NCBI RefSeq assembly: GCF_000455325.1
Contig: NZ_HG322951.1
Coordinates: 1,100,717 to 1,164,716 of the forward strand
Direction: 5' to 3'
Origin: Mycolicibacterium septicum DSM 44393
GTDB taxonomy: Bacteria; Actinomycetota; Actinomycetes; Mycobacteriales; Mycobacteriaceae
DNA: 64,000 bases
Position numbers and translations under genes: made by a program. Under the pieces are notes generated by a model, which was not told the origin of the DNA, did no database searches, and worked only from the letters and a program-made list of their open reading frames with translations. This document shows positions 9,275 to 17,553 of this stretch, one piece after another (within the stretch, counting starts at the first letter, position 1; each line of letters starts with the position of its first letter).

Positions 9275-10339
9275 CTAGCCCTTCGGGACCACTCCACGCG
9301 GCAGGACCAGCGGGAGATCGTTGTAGGTGACGATGCCGGGTGCAGCGTTGACCACCGCCGGAATCGCGTTGATCGGGGGAGTCGCGGTCATGATGTGTCC
9401 CAGCACCATGAACTCCTCGAGCGTGGTGGCCTCGAAGTCCGGCGGTGGCAGGAAGCCGACCTTCATCGTCACGGTCGGGCGACCGGCCACCTCGATCACC
9501 CAGCCGTCCTGATCGATCTGCCAATCCGGTTGCAGCGTCTGGCCTTTGCGCCAGCGCAGGGTGAGCTCGACACGCGTGGTATCTCCGACGATGCCCTTCC
9601 AGCTGACGAACACCCCCGCCACGCCGCCCGCCGGGATCGTCCACGAGCCGAGGTCGAGGTCCTCCGTGGTCTGCGCGTACTCGGCGTCGCAGCGGACCTC
9701 GTCGAACTCGATGCCGAGCGCGTCACCGATCATCCGCACCGCCTCGCCGAAGACCCCGGTGCCGTGAGCGGTCATGGCCTGCAGGTCGGGATGATCGATG
9801 GGCTGACCGAAACCGACCGGCTTCTCGGTTTCCGGCGAATCGTAGAACGTGGTGTCGGCGGCTTCGTTGACCGTGATCTTGTCCACTCGGTCGCAGATAC
9901 CTGCCGCCACGATCGCCAGCTGGTTGACGTAGCCCGGGCTGATGCCCGATCCGAACATGGTCGACCCGCCCTTGCGGCAGGCCTCGGCGATCCGGTCCCG
10001 GCCCTCGCCCTGATTGTGTCCGGTGATGAATGATGCGGTTGCGACGACATTGACTCCGGCGGAAAGAATTTCGACGAGTTCATCGACATCGATCCACATC
10101 GGGTTGTAGACCACGACATCCGGTTTGAGGGCAAGCAGCGCCTGCACGTCGTTGGTGGCGGCGACCCCGATGGGTTCGATTCCGACGAGCTCCCCGACGT
10201 CCTTGCCGGCTTTGTCCGGTGACCACGCGTAGCAGCCGACCAGTTCCAGGGTCGGGTTGCGGGCGATGGCCGCCACCGAACTCTTTCCGACGTTTCCCGT
10301 CGTCCACTGGACAACCCGGTATGGAGAAGTTTGTGACAT
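9275..10339 (-). CDS. Dihydrodipicolinate reductase-like NAD(P)-dependent oxidoreductase
   Basis: A 354-residue enzyme of the DapB-like/amine dehydrogenase-like family common in mycobacteria. It opens with a Rossmann motif (VVQWTTGNVGKSSVAAIA), and the substrate half contains FGSGISPGYVNQLA. The natural substrate is unknown; lysine-pathway DapB is much shorter (about 245 residues) and this is not it. The ATG at 10339 is preceded by GGGAG at good spacing; in-frame codons further upstream extend into the divergent promoter. It is divergent from a TetR gene that probably represses it. Confidence 0.8.
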   Translation of the reverse strand: MSQTSPYRVVQWTTGNVGKSSVAAIARNPTLELVGCYAWSPDKAGKDVGELVGIEPIGVAATNDVQALLALKPDVVVYNPMWIDVDELVEILSAGVNVVATASFITGHNQGEGRDRIAEACRKGGSTMFGSGISPGYVNQLAIVAAGICDRVDKITVNEAADTTFYDSPETEKPVGFGQPIDHPDLQAMTAHGTGVFGEAVRMIGDALGIEFDEVRCDAEYAQTTEDLDLGSWTIPAGGVAGVFVSWKGIVGDTTRVELTLRWRKGQTLQPDWQIDQDGWVIEVAGRPTVTMKVGFLPPPDFEATTLEEFMVLGHIMTATPPINAIPAVVNAAPGIVTYNDLPLVLPRGVVPKG

Positions 10340-10422
10340 CGCAGCGGCTCCCTTGCTCGGTTCCGGGCAGTTTTCCACGACCGTGAGAAAAAAGGAAGAG
10401 TGGTCCGGAGACGGCGGTCGGA

Positions 10423-10437
10423 ACAACTAGAATTTGT
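10423..10437. promoter_or_regulatory. Imperfect dyad over the tetR -10, candidate autoregulatory operator
   Basis: ACAACTAGAATTTGT has outer arms ACAA/TTGT and partial inner symmetry. It contains TAGAAT (10428-10433), a -10 hexamer 7 nt before the TetR GTG at 10441, so a protein bound here would block a near-leaderless promoter. Confidence 0.4.
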
Positions 10438-10440
10438 CTT

Positions 10441-11109
10441 GTGACCACCGGAAACGCACCGCGCCGAGGGCGGGGCCGGCCACCGCGCATCGATCAGAAG
10501 CAGATCGTCGCCGCGGCGCGCGCCATCGCGCCGGGTGCGTTGACGATGCAGGCGGTGGCCGATGAGCTCGGGGTGGACCGCACCACGCTGCACTACTACG
10601 TCGGCGACCGTGACGGTCTGCTCGAGCTGGTGGTGGCCGATCTGTTCGAGACGGAGTTGCGCTCGATCAAGCTGCCGGAGGGGGCGAGTTGGCAGGAGAT
10701 CCTGCGCGCCTACGGCAACGCCATCCGCAATGGCGTGCTCAAACTCGGTGTGACGGCGACGAGCTTCCGGTTGCGTGGGACCAGCGGGGCGGCCAGTCTC
10801 GCGCTGGCCGAGCAGGTGCTGCGGGCCCTGGCCGATGGCGGATTCGGTACCGACGACGCCGGGCGGGTGCTCACCCTGGTCTCCGGCCTCGCGATGTCGG
10901 CCGCCCACGACGTGCTGGGTTCGGCGGAGTCGCGACTGCACCACCAGACACCCGAAGTGGTGCGTGCACTGAAAGACCTTCCGTCCAGTGACTTCCCACT
11001 GCTCAGTGGTGTGGTCGCCGATCGTGACGTCGGCGCGAGCGCCGCCCAGGATTTCGACTTCAACCTCGACATCGTGATCGCCGGGCTCGAGCGGTTCCTC
11101 GCCGAATAA
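10441..11109 (+). CDS. TetR-family transcriptional regulator
   Basis: A 222-residue regulator. An arginine/proline-rich arm (RRGRGRPPRID) leads into a helix-turn-helix (LTMQAVADELGVDRTTLHYYVGDRDGLLELV). The C-terminal half is of the type seen in TetR_C domain proteins. GTG start at 10441; divergent from the DapB-like gene with a 101-bp shared promoter region. It may also act on the downstream mmpS promoter 110 bp away. Confidence 0.87.
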   Translation: MTTGNAPRRGRGRPPRIDQKQIVAAARAIAPGALTMQAVADELGVDRTTLHYYVGDRDGLLELVVADLFETELRSIKLPEGASWQEILRAYGNAIRNGVLKLGVTATSFRLRGTSGAASLALAEQVLRALADGGFGTDDAGRVLTLVSGLAMSAAHDVLGSAESRLHHQTPEVVRALKDLPSSDFPLLSGVVADRDVGASAAQDFDFNLDIVIAGLERFLAE

Positions 11110-11137
11110 GCACCGGGTCGTCGCCAGGGTCCGGCTC

Positions 11138-11150
11138 GAGTACAGTACTC
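11138..11150. promoter_or_regulatory. Palindrome 1 upstream of mmpS-mmpL
   Basis: GAGTAC-A-GTACTC, perfect 6-bp arms about one central base. It contains TACAGT, which could serve as a -10. Confidence 0.5.
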
Positions 11151-11164
11151 AGCATCCTCTTAGG

Positions 11165-11180
11165 CGGAACTCGAGTTCCG
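11165..11180. promoter_or_regulatory. Palindrome 2 upstream of mmpS-mmpL
   Basis: CGGAACTCGAGTTCCG is a perfect 16-bp palindrome, 43 bp before the mmpS start. It shares GAGT/ACTC with palindrome 1; the centres are about 28 bp apart. Likely operator for the TetR at the end of this operon or the one just upstream. It also contains GGAAC, the usual ECF-sigma -35 core. Confidence 0.6.
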
Positions 11181-11222
11181 TCTGGGTCAATTTGGTGAAT
11201 AGCAGGTCGGGGAGGCGCAACG

Positions 11223-11651
11223 GTGTTCCGGTTGCTCAAAAAAGCGTGGATACCGCTGGTGCTCGTGGTGGTCGTCGCTCTGGGCGCATACGCGATCCTT
11301 CGGATTCGTGAGTCCAACCATCACGAACCGAGGGCGGCAGACGGCTCCGGTATCACCGCGAACTTCAATCCGAAGCACATCACCTACGAGGTCACCGGTT
11401 CCGGCGGAACCGCGAGCCTCAACTATCTCGATGAGAACGGTCAACCCCATCTCATCGAAAACACCCCACTACCTTGGTCGTTCACGATTGTGACGACGCT
11501 GCCCTCGATGTCGGCCAACATCATGGCCCAGGGAGATCGCGATGTCAGTGATCTTCGGTGCCGGGTGACCGTCGACGGCGAGGTCCGCGACGACCGGGCG
11601 AGCAACGACACCGTCAAACCGTTCATCTACTGCTTGGTGAAATCCGTATGA
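11223..11651 (+). CDS. MmpS-family accessory membrane protein
   Basis: Small partner of MmpL transporters, 142 residues. A lysine-rich N-terminus and one transmembrane helix (about 8-28) anchor a periplasmic beta-sandwich domain; family features are AWIPLVLVVVV, FNPKHITYEV, NYLDENGQP, LPWSF, CRVTVDGEVRD and the terminal YCLVKSV. GTG 11223 follows GGGGAGG at good spacing. Its stop overlaps the mmpL start (ATGA), so the pair is translationally coupled. By analogy with MmpS4/MmpS5 it should help export of a siderophore or lipid; the cargo is unknown. Confidence 0.93.
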   Translation: MFRLLKKAWIPLVLVVVVALGAYAILRIRESNHHEPRAADGSGITANFNPKHITYEVTGSGGTASLNYLDENGQPHLIENTPLPWSFTIVTTLPSMSANIMAQGDRDVSDLRCRVTVDGEVRDDRASNDTVKPFIYCLVKSV

Positions 11652-14536
11652 GCAACTCGCACTCGAAGCCCCATCGGCCGTTCATCGGCCACATGGTCCG
11701 GATCTTCTCGCTGCCGATCATCCTGTTCTGGGTGCTTGTGGTGGTCGCGCTGGGCACGCTGGTTCCATCGCTCGACAAGGTCGCCGAAGCCCGCCAGGTG
11801 CCGCTCAGCCCGACGAATTCCGCGTCTTATCAGGGGATGCTGAACATCGGCAAGGTGTTTCAGCAGTACGACTCCGACTCCTCGGCGATGGTCGTGCTGG
11901 AGGGCGACGACAAGCTCGGCGACGAGGCGCACAAGTTCTACGACCAGATCGTCGACAAGCTCGAGGCCGATCACGAGCACGTGCAGAACGTCCAGGACTT
12001 CTGGAGCGATCCGCTGACGGCGGCGGGATCACAGAGCGTCGACGGCAAGTCGGCCTATGTGCAGATCTTCCTCAACGGCTCCCAGGGCACCAGCGCCAGC
12101 CACGAGTCGGTGGCCGCCGTGCGCGACATCGTCGCCTCGGTGCCCTCACCCCCGGGTATCAAGGCTCACGTCGCCGGAAACACCGTGCTCAACGCCGACA
12201 CTCAGGTCGCCGGGCATCAGAGCATGGCGACGATGGAGTTGGTGTCGGTCGCCGTCATCATCGTGATGCTGCTGTTCATCTACCGGTCCATCGTGACGAT
12301 GCTGGTGTCGATGGTCATCATCGGCCTGGAACTCTTTGCCGCGCAGGGTGTTACCGCAGCGGCGGGCTATGTGAACATCATCGGCCTGACCCCGTATGCG
12401 GTCAGCATGGTGACCATGCTGTCCCTGGCCGCGGGAACGGATTACGTGATCTTCCTGCTCGGCCGATATCACGAGGAGAGATCGAAGGGCCTGGAGAGGG
12501 AAGACGCGTTCTACGTCGCGTACCACGGTGTCTCCCACGTCATCCCGGGTTCGGGGTTGACCATCGCGGGCGCATGCATGTGCCTCACCATGACCACGCT
12601 GCCGTATTTCCAGACCATGGGTCTGCCGTGCGCGATCGCGATCCTGGTGATCATCGCGGCCGCCCTGACACTGGCCCCGGCCGTGTTGACCGTCGCGTCG
12701 AAGTTCGGCCTGCTCGACCCGAAGCGCGAGCTCTCCACGAAGGGCTGGCGCAAGGTCGGTACGTCCGTCGTGCGCTGGCCCATCCCGATCATCTTCGTCA
12801 CCAGCCTGATCGCCATCATCGGCTTCGTCAGCCTGCTGACCTACGTGCCGCAGTACAACGATCAGAAGTTCACCCCGGCCGACATGCCGGCCAACCTCGC
12901 CATGGGGGTCGCCGACCGGCACTTCTCCCAGGCCCGGATGAATCCCGAACTGTTGATGCTCGAAGCCGACCATGACCTCCGGAACCCGGCCGACATGCTG
13001 GTCATCGACCGGGTCGCCAAGGGCGTGGTGCACATGCGCGGTATCGAGCGGGTGCAGACCATCACCCGTCCGCTGGGCTCGCCCATCGAGCACAGCTCCA
13101 TCCCGTTCCTGCTCGGCGCGCAGAATGCCGGGACGCTACAGGGGGCCAAGTTCAACAACGACAACTCGGCGCAGATGCTCGAGCAGGCCGACGAGATGGG
13201 CCAGACCGTCGCGAGCATGGAACGCATGTACACCCTGATGTCCGAGCTGACCGCGACCACGCACAGCATGGTCGGTCGCACGCACGACATGGTGGAAGCC
13301 ACCCAGGAGATGCGCGACAACCTGGCCAATTTCGACGATTTCTTCCGGCCGCTGCGCAACTACCTGTACTGGGAGCCGCACTGCTTCGACATCCCGATCT
13401 GCCAGTCGATGCGGTCGATCTTCGACACCCTGGACGGCATCGACAAGCTCACTGACGAAATGCAGGGCCTGACAATCGATATGGACCGCATGGATCAGCT
13501 GATGCCGCAGATGCTGCCGGTGCTGCGGTCCACCATCGACTCGATGACACGCATGCGTGACTTCATGATCGCCACCCACAGCACGATGGCCGGTACTCAG
13601 GCCCAGCAGCAGGAACTGGCCAAGGGCGCCACCGAGATCGGTCTGTACTTCGACCAGGCCAAGAACGACGACTTCTTCTACCTGCCACCGGATGTGTTCC
13701 AGAACCCCGACTTCGAGCGGGGATTGAAGATGTTCGTGTCGCCGGATGGTCATGCCGTCCGCTACATCATCACCCACCAGGGTGACCCGGCCTCGGTCGA
13801 GGGCATCGCCCACGTGCGCGACCTCAAAGACGTTGTGGCCGACGCAGTCAAGGGCACTCCGCTGGCCAATGCGAAGGTGTCGCTGGCCGGCACCGCATCG
13901 ATGTACGCCGACATGCAGGACGGGGTCAAGACCGACCTGATGATCGCGATCATCGCGTCGATGATCCTGATCTTCGCGATCATGCTGATCATCACGCGAA
14001 GTGTGGTGGCCGCCTTGGTGATCGTCGGCACGGTGGCCGCATCGCTGGGCACCGCATGTGGTCTGTCGGTGCTGCTGTGGCAGGACATCCTGGGCCTGGG
14101 CGTGCAGTGGATCGTGATCCCGTTGTCGATGGTGATCCTGCTGGCGGTGGGCTCGGACTACAACCTGCTCGTGGTCTCCCGCCTCCGGGAGGAGATACAC
14201 GCCGGGCTCAACACGGGCATCATCCGCGCCGTGGGGGCCACCGGACGCGTCGTCACCGCCGCCGGGCTCGTGTTCGCCTTCACCATGGCGTCGATGATCG
14301 TCAGCGACCTGCGGGTGATCGGCCAACTGGGTACGACGATCGGTATCGGCCTGGTGGTCGATACGTTGATCGTGCGCTCGTTCATGACTCCATCGATCGC
14401 CGCGGCGCTGGGCCGCTGGTTCTGGTGGCCGCTCAACACCTTTGAGATCACCAGGCAGGGCCGCCTCGATCGTGAACGGAAGGCGGCGGCCGACAACGAC
14501 GACGCAACGGCGCCCATCCAGACGACGTCGGTGTGA
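11648..14536 (+). CDS. MmpL-family RND transporter
   Basis: Inner-membrane exporter of 962 residues powered by the proton gradient. It has the expected twelve-helix RND plan. The two Asp-Tyr proton-relay motifs are GTDYVIFLLGRYHEE (first half) and GSDYNLLVVSRLREE (second half). The second periplasmic loop is long, helical and coiled-coil-like, with YWEPHCFDIPICQSM, a feature of the MmpS-linked MmpL4/MmpL5 branch. ATG 11648 overlaps the mmpS stop. It ends by overlapping the tetR start (GTGA). The substrate cannot be read from sequence. Confidence 0.94.
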   Translation: MSNSHSKPHRPFIGHMVRIFSLPIILFWVLVVVALGTLVPSLDKVAEARQVPLSPTNSASYQGMLNIGKVFQQYDSDSSAMVVLEGDDKLGDEAHKFYDQIVDKLEADHEHVQNVQDFWSDPLTAAGSQSVDGKSAYVQIFLNGSQGTSASHESVAAVRDIVASVPSPPGIKAHVAGNTVLNADTQVAGHQSMATMELVSVAVIIVMLLFIYRSIVTMLVSMVIIGLELFAAQGVTAAAGYVNIIGLTPYAVSMVTMLSLAAGTDYVIFLLGRYHEERSKGLEREDAFYVAYHGVSHVIPGSGLTIAGACMCLTMTTLPYFQTMGLPCAIAILVIIAAALTLAPAVLTVASKFGLLDPKRELSTKGWRKVGTSVVRWPIPIIFVTSLIAIIGFVSLLTYVPQYNDQKFTPADMPANLAMGVADRHFSQARMNPELLMLEADHDLRNPADMLVIDRVAKGVVHMRGIERVQTITRPLGSPIEHSSIPFLLGAQNAGTLQGAKFNNDNSAQMLEQADEMGQTVASMERMYTLMSELTATTHSMVGRTHDMVEATQEMRDNLANFDDFFRPLRNYLYWEPHCFDIPICQSMRSIFDTLDGIDKLTDEMQGLTIDMDRMDQLMPQMLPVLRSTIDSMTRMRDFMIATHSTMAGTQAQQQELAKGATEIGLYFDQAKNDDFFYLPPDVFQNPDFERGLKMFVSPDGHAVRYIITHQGDPASVEGIAHVRDLKDVVADAVKGTPLANAKVSLAGTASMYADMQDGVKTDLMIAIIASMILIFAIMLIITRSVVAALVIVGTVAASLGTACGLSVLLWQDILGLGVQWIVIPLSMVILLAVGSDYNLLVVSRLREEIHAGLNTGIIRAVGATGRVVTAAGLVFAFTMASMIVSDLRVIGQLGTTIGIGLVVDTLIVRSFMTPSIAAALGRWFWWPLNTFEITRQGRLDRERKAAADNDDATAPIQTTSV

Positions 14537-15168
14537 CCGTGATGGCGGGGTGTGAGGATCCACCCGACGCAGGATCCAAGCTGCGCCGGCGTACCGACGG
14601 TCGCCTGGACCGGACTCGGGACGCGGCCATCCTCAACGCGACGTTGGCCGCCCTGGCCGAGAACGGCTACGTCAACACCAACATGAACGACATCGCCGCG
14701 CGAGCAGGTGTGGGAAAGGCGGCGATCTACCGCCGCTGGTCATCGAAAGCGGCGCTGATCACCGATGCGCTGGTGTACTGGCGGCCCGACCTGCTCGACG
14801 ACGACGCGCCCGACACCGGCAGCCTGGAAGGCGATTTCGACGAACTCGTGCGTCGTGCGGTGCGCAACGATGAAGAGCACTTCTCCTACGACCTGGTGCT
14901 GCGGGCCGCGGTCGAGGCCACCCATGATCCGCACCTGGCCTCGGCCCTCGACGATCTGATGCTGCTCAAGGGCAGGCGGGTGGTGAATGCGATTCTGCAG
15001 CAGGCTGCCGTACGCGGCGAGGTGTCACCTGACCGGGACTGGTCGCTGGTCGCCGACGTGATGACCGGGATGTCTTTGATGCGGGTGATCAGCGGGCAGA
15101 GCATCGACGCGAAGTTCATCCGGGATGTCATCGACACGTTGATCCTGCCCGCGGTGCGCGGCCAGTGA
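14533..15168 (+). CDS. TetR-family regulator, third gene of the mmpS-mmpL operon
   Basis: A 211-residue regulator with a basic arm (SKLRRRTDGRLDRTRD) and a helix-turn-helix (YVNTNMNDIAARAGVGKAAIYRRWSSKAALI). The GTG at 14533 overlaps the mmpL TGA, so it is translated with the transporter. This position argues that it controls the transporter operon, most simply by binding the palindromes at 11138 and 11165. An alternative ATG is four codons further in. Confidence 0.88.
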   Translation: MTVMAGCEDPPDAGSKLRRRTDGRLDRTRDAAILNATLAALAENGYVNTNMNDIAARAGVGKAAIYRRWSSKAALITDALVYWRPDLLDDDAPDTGSLEGDFDELVRRAVRNDEEHFSYDLVLRAAVEATHDPHLASALDDLMLLKGRRVVNAILQQAAVRGEVSPDRDWSLVADVMTGMSLMRVISGQSIDAKFIRDVIDTLILPAVRGQ

Positions 15169-15367
15169 CGATGGTGCCCAGAAGCTGACCGTCGCTGGTC
15201 GGGACATCGTCGGCCGGTGTAAGTTGGTGATCGGGCCGGATACATCAGTAGGTCAACCGTGGCGTCGATCGCCACGACTTCCGATGTTGAACCCTCAGCC
15301 GGCGATTAACGATCGCTTGCTATCCAATACCAGTGCGGTAGTCCCGTACCTCTCAAGGGCACTCTTT

Positions 15368-15514
15368 ATGGAATCGTCCGAACTGTTCTCACACCCCGAG
15401 CAGCAAGAACCGATGCCGGATGCCGAGGGACCGATGGAACCGCCGTCGGAGTTGGTTTTCTCGGACCAGCCCTCGGATCGGCCCATGCCTCGTGCAGACG
15501 CGCAGTCGTCGTGA
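15368..15514 (+). CDS. Small acidic protein coupled to DUF5994 gene
   Basis: A 48-residue acidic, proline-rich peptide (FSHPEQQEPMPDAEGPMEPP). It is not recognised. Its TGA overlaps the GTG of the next gene (GTGA), the main reason for believing it is translated. No strong ribosome-binding site precedes ATG 15368. Confidence 0.45.
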   Translation: MESSELFSHPEQQEPMPDAEGPMEPPSELVFSDQPSDRPMPRADAQSS

Positions 15515-16017
15515 ACGGCCTCAGCGGGACTCGGCGACTGGCGAGTCCCGTCCGGCTCACACTCGCCAGGCAATTGGGCGCCGATATTGACGGAGCCTGG
15601 TGGCCGCACACCGGATCGGTAGCGAACGAGCTGCCAGAACTGGTCGGGGTCCTGCATCGTTCGATCGGGGAAGTCGTTGATATTCGTGTCAATTGGTCGG
15701 CCGCCGAGGGGCAGCTTGACCTGGACTCGATCGTTACCGGCACTCGGGGACCGACTGGGATGAAGCTGAGCCGGCCGCGCTTGATGATGGTCGCGGGACG
15801 CGACGCGTGCGTGAAACTCCTTGTCGTCCCGTGCAAGACGTCCGTCGCTCTCGGCGGGCTGGTGATGCGTTGCGCCGCGGCGATGCCCGTGGAAGAAACG
15901 GCGCGGCTCACCCCCCTCTTCGACACGGCAGATCGTGTCCTGCAGGTCGCTCAGACCGAATCGGCGAGGTGGTTGGGGAATCTGCAGGAACCCGTGGCGA
16001 ACGCCCAGGTGAAATGA
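15511..16017 (+). CDS. DUF5994 family protein
   Basis: A 168-residue protein of the actinobacterial DUF5994 family, of unknown function. Family signs are RLTLARQLGADIDGAWWPHTG near the start and a central strand-rich region. Usually several copies occur per mycobacterial genome, often near stress genes; here it converges on a cold-shock gene. GTG 15511 overlaps the small upstream ORF. It ends 3 bp before a strong hairpin. Confidence 0.75.
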   Translation: MNGLSGTRRLASPVRLTLARQLGADIDGAWWPHTGSVANELPELVGVLHRSIGEVVDIRVNWSAAEGQLDLDSIVTGTRGPTGMKLSRPRLMMVAGRDACVKLLVVPCKTSVALGGLVMRCAAAMPVEETARLTPLFDTADRVLQVAQTESARWLGNLQEPVANAQVK

Positions 16018-16020
16018 AAA

Positions 16021-16053
16021 TGGACCGGTACGGAATTCATCCGTACCGGTCCA
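16021..16053. terminator. Strong bidirectional terminator hairpin between DUF5994 and csp
   Basis: A perfect 14-bp stem (TGGACCGGTACGGA with its complement) closes a 5-nt loop. The A-rich bases at 16011-16020 give a T-rich tail for the minus-strand csp transcript, so it is a good intrinsic terminator for csp. Confidence 0.85.
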
Positions 16054-16072
16054 CCATCAGGTCTTGGCGCGA

Positions 16073-16276
16073 TCAGATCGCGGTGACTCCCACTGCCTGG
16101 GGGCCCTTGGCTCCCTGGGTGATCTCGAACTCGACACGCTGGTTCTCTTCGAGCGACCGGAAACCACCGCCGGTGATTTCGGAGTAGTGGACGAAAACGT
16201 CCGGTGCGCCGCCGTCAGGAGCGATGAAGCCGAAGCCCTTTTCGCCGTTGAACCATTTCACAGTTCCCTGTGCCAT
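16073..16276 (-). CDS. Cold-shock domain protein (CspA family)
   Basis: A single-stranded RNA/DNA-binding OB-fold protein of 67 residues, the normal family length. Both RNA-binding motifs are present: KGFGFI (RNP1) and VFVHYSEI (RNP2). ATG 16276 is preceded by a GAGAGAAG ribosome-binding site. It differs at several positions from the CspA sequence I remember for mycobacteria, so it is probably a paralogue. The gene has its own terminator and about 280 bp of upstream non-coding sequence (16277-16555), room for a cold-shock-type 5' leader. Confidence 0.95.
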   Translation of the reverse strand: MAQGTVKWFNGEKGFGFIAPDGGAPDVFVHYSEITGGGFRSLEENQRVEFEITQGAKGPQAVGVTAI

Positions 16277-16555
16277 ATTTTTGCTTCTCTCATTGTTCAA
16301 ACTGGACGTACGAAACGCGTCCGCTCCCAGTATGGCACGTCGAAACGCATTGACCTAAAAAGTATTTGCCCCGGCGAATTTTGAGCGATTCGGCGCCCGC
16401 TCGCGGGTGGGCCGCCCGCTGCTGCGCTGCGCCACAACGAGTGTCGCCGAATCGTCTCTACTGCAGATACTTTCACTGCGCTGGCGAGCGCCGTTGTCGC
16501 CGAGGTCTCCCGGCAGTGAGTCACATGTGTCACTTTTGTCGCTCGCGGGCGGGTA

Positions 16556-17518
16556 TCACGCAGAAGCGTCGTGCTTCTCCTTCTTGCCGAAGGGCAGCAC
16601 GTGCATGATCCCCACGACCACGGTGCCGACCACCAGACCGATGACGGCGGACGCGGCCGTGTTCGTCAGCCAGGCCAGCAGGCCGCCGAAGGTGCTGCCC
16701 GTCGCATGGCGGACGGCCTCCTCGGCGTGGTGGACCAGGCCGTAGAGCGTGTGCCAGCCGAGGGTGTCGGTGCCCACGAGCAGGATGTGCCCACCGACCC
16801 AGAGCATCGCGACCGTGCCGATGGTGGACAGGGCCGACAGCAGCTTGGGCATCCCGGCAACCAGGCCGCGGCCGATCTTCTGCGCCACCCGTGACGAGCG
16901 CTGGGCCAGCAGCAGACCGATGTCGTCCATCTTCACGATGCCGGCCACCACGCCGTAGACCGCGGCGGTGATCACCAGCGCGACGATCACCAGGATGATC
17001 AGTCGTGGCCAGAACGTCTGATCGGCCACTTCGTTCAGCGCGATCACCATGATCTCGGCCGACAGGATGAAGTCCGTGCGGATCGCGCCGGTGATCATGT
17101 ACTTCTCGGCGTCGCCGCCCACCGCGGTGGTCGGCTGGCCGTCGGCGTCGTGTCCGCCGTGGCCGGTGAACCGTCCCCAGACCTTCTCGGCGCCTTCGAA
17201 GCAGAGGTAGGTCGCGCCCAGCATCAGGATCGGCGTCAGCAGGAACGGCGCGAACTGGCTGAGCAGCAACGCCGCGGGCAGGATGAACAGGATCTTGTTG
17301 CGCAGCGAGCCGATCGCGATGCGCTTGATGACCGGCAGCTCACGATCAGCGGTGATCCCGTGGACGTACTGCGGCGTCACCGCGGTGTCGTCGATCACCA
17401 CGCCGGCGGCCTTGGCGGTCGCCTTCCCGGTCGCCGCACCGATGTCGTCGATAGATGCCGCCGCCAGCCGCGCCAGGGCGGCGATGTCGTCGAGCAAACC
17501 GAACAGGCCGGCGCTCAC
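16556..17518 (-). CDS. DUF808 (YedI-type) inner membrane protein
   Basis: A 320-residue membrane protein of the DUF808 family, function unknown. The N-terminus has the family's soluble helix (GLFGLLDDIAALARLAAASIDD) and motif GVVIDDTAVTPQYVHG, followed by about six to seven hydrophobic helices and a charged tail. GTG 17518 follows GGGGA at good spacing. A longer in-frame extension would run into the permease gene. It follows that permease after 35 bp and is likely in its operon. Confidence 0.88.
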   Translation of the reverse strand: MSAGLFGLLDDIAALARLAAASIDDIGAATGKATAKAAGVVIDDTAVTPQYVHGITADRELPVIKRIAIGSLRNKILFILPAALLLSQFAPFLLTPILMLGATYLCFEGAEKVWGRFTGHGGHDADGQPTTAVGGDAEKYMITGAIRTDFILSAEIMVIALNEVADQTFWPRLIILVIVALVITAAVYGVVAGIVKMDDIGLLLAQRSSRVAQKIGRGLVAGMPKLLSALSTIGTVAMLWVGGHILLVGTDTLGWHTLYGLVHHAEEAVRHATGSTFGGLLAWLTNTAASAVIGLVVGTVVVGIMHVLPFGKKEKHDASA

Positions 17519-17553
17519 GAAGTCATCCCCATGACCGAGAAGGCTACCGGCCG

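Noticed and set aside
16297..16533. 78-codon minus-strand frame upstream of csp
   Set aside because: No coding bias; sits where the csp promoter and leader are expected.
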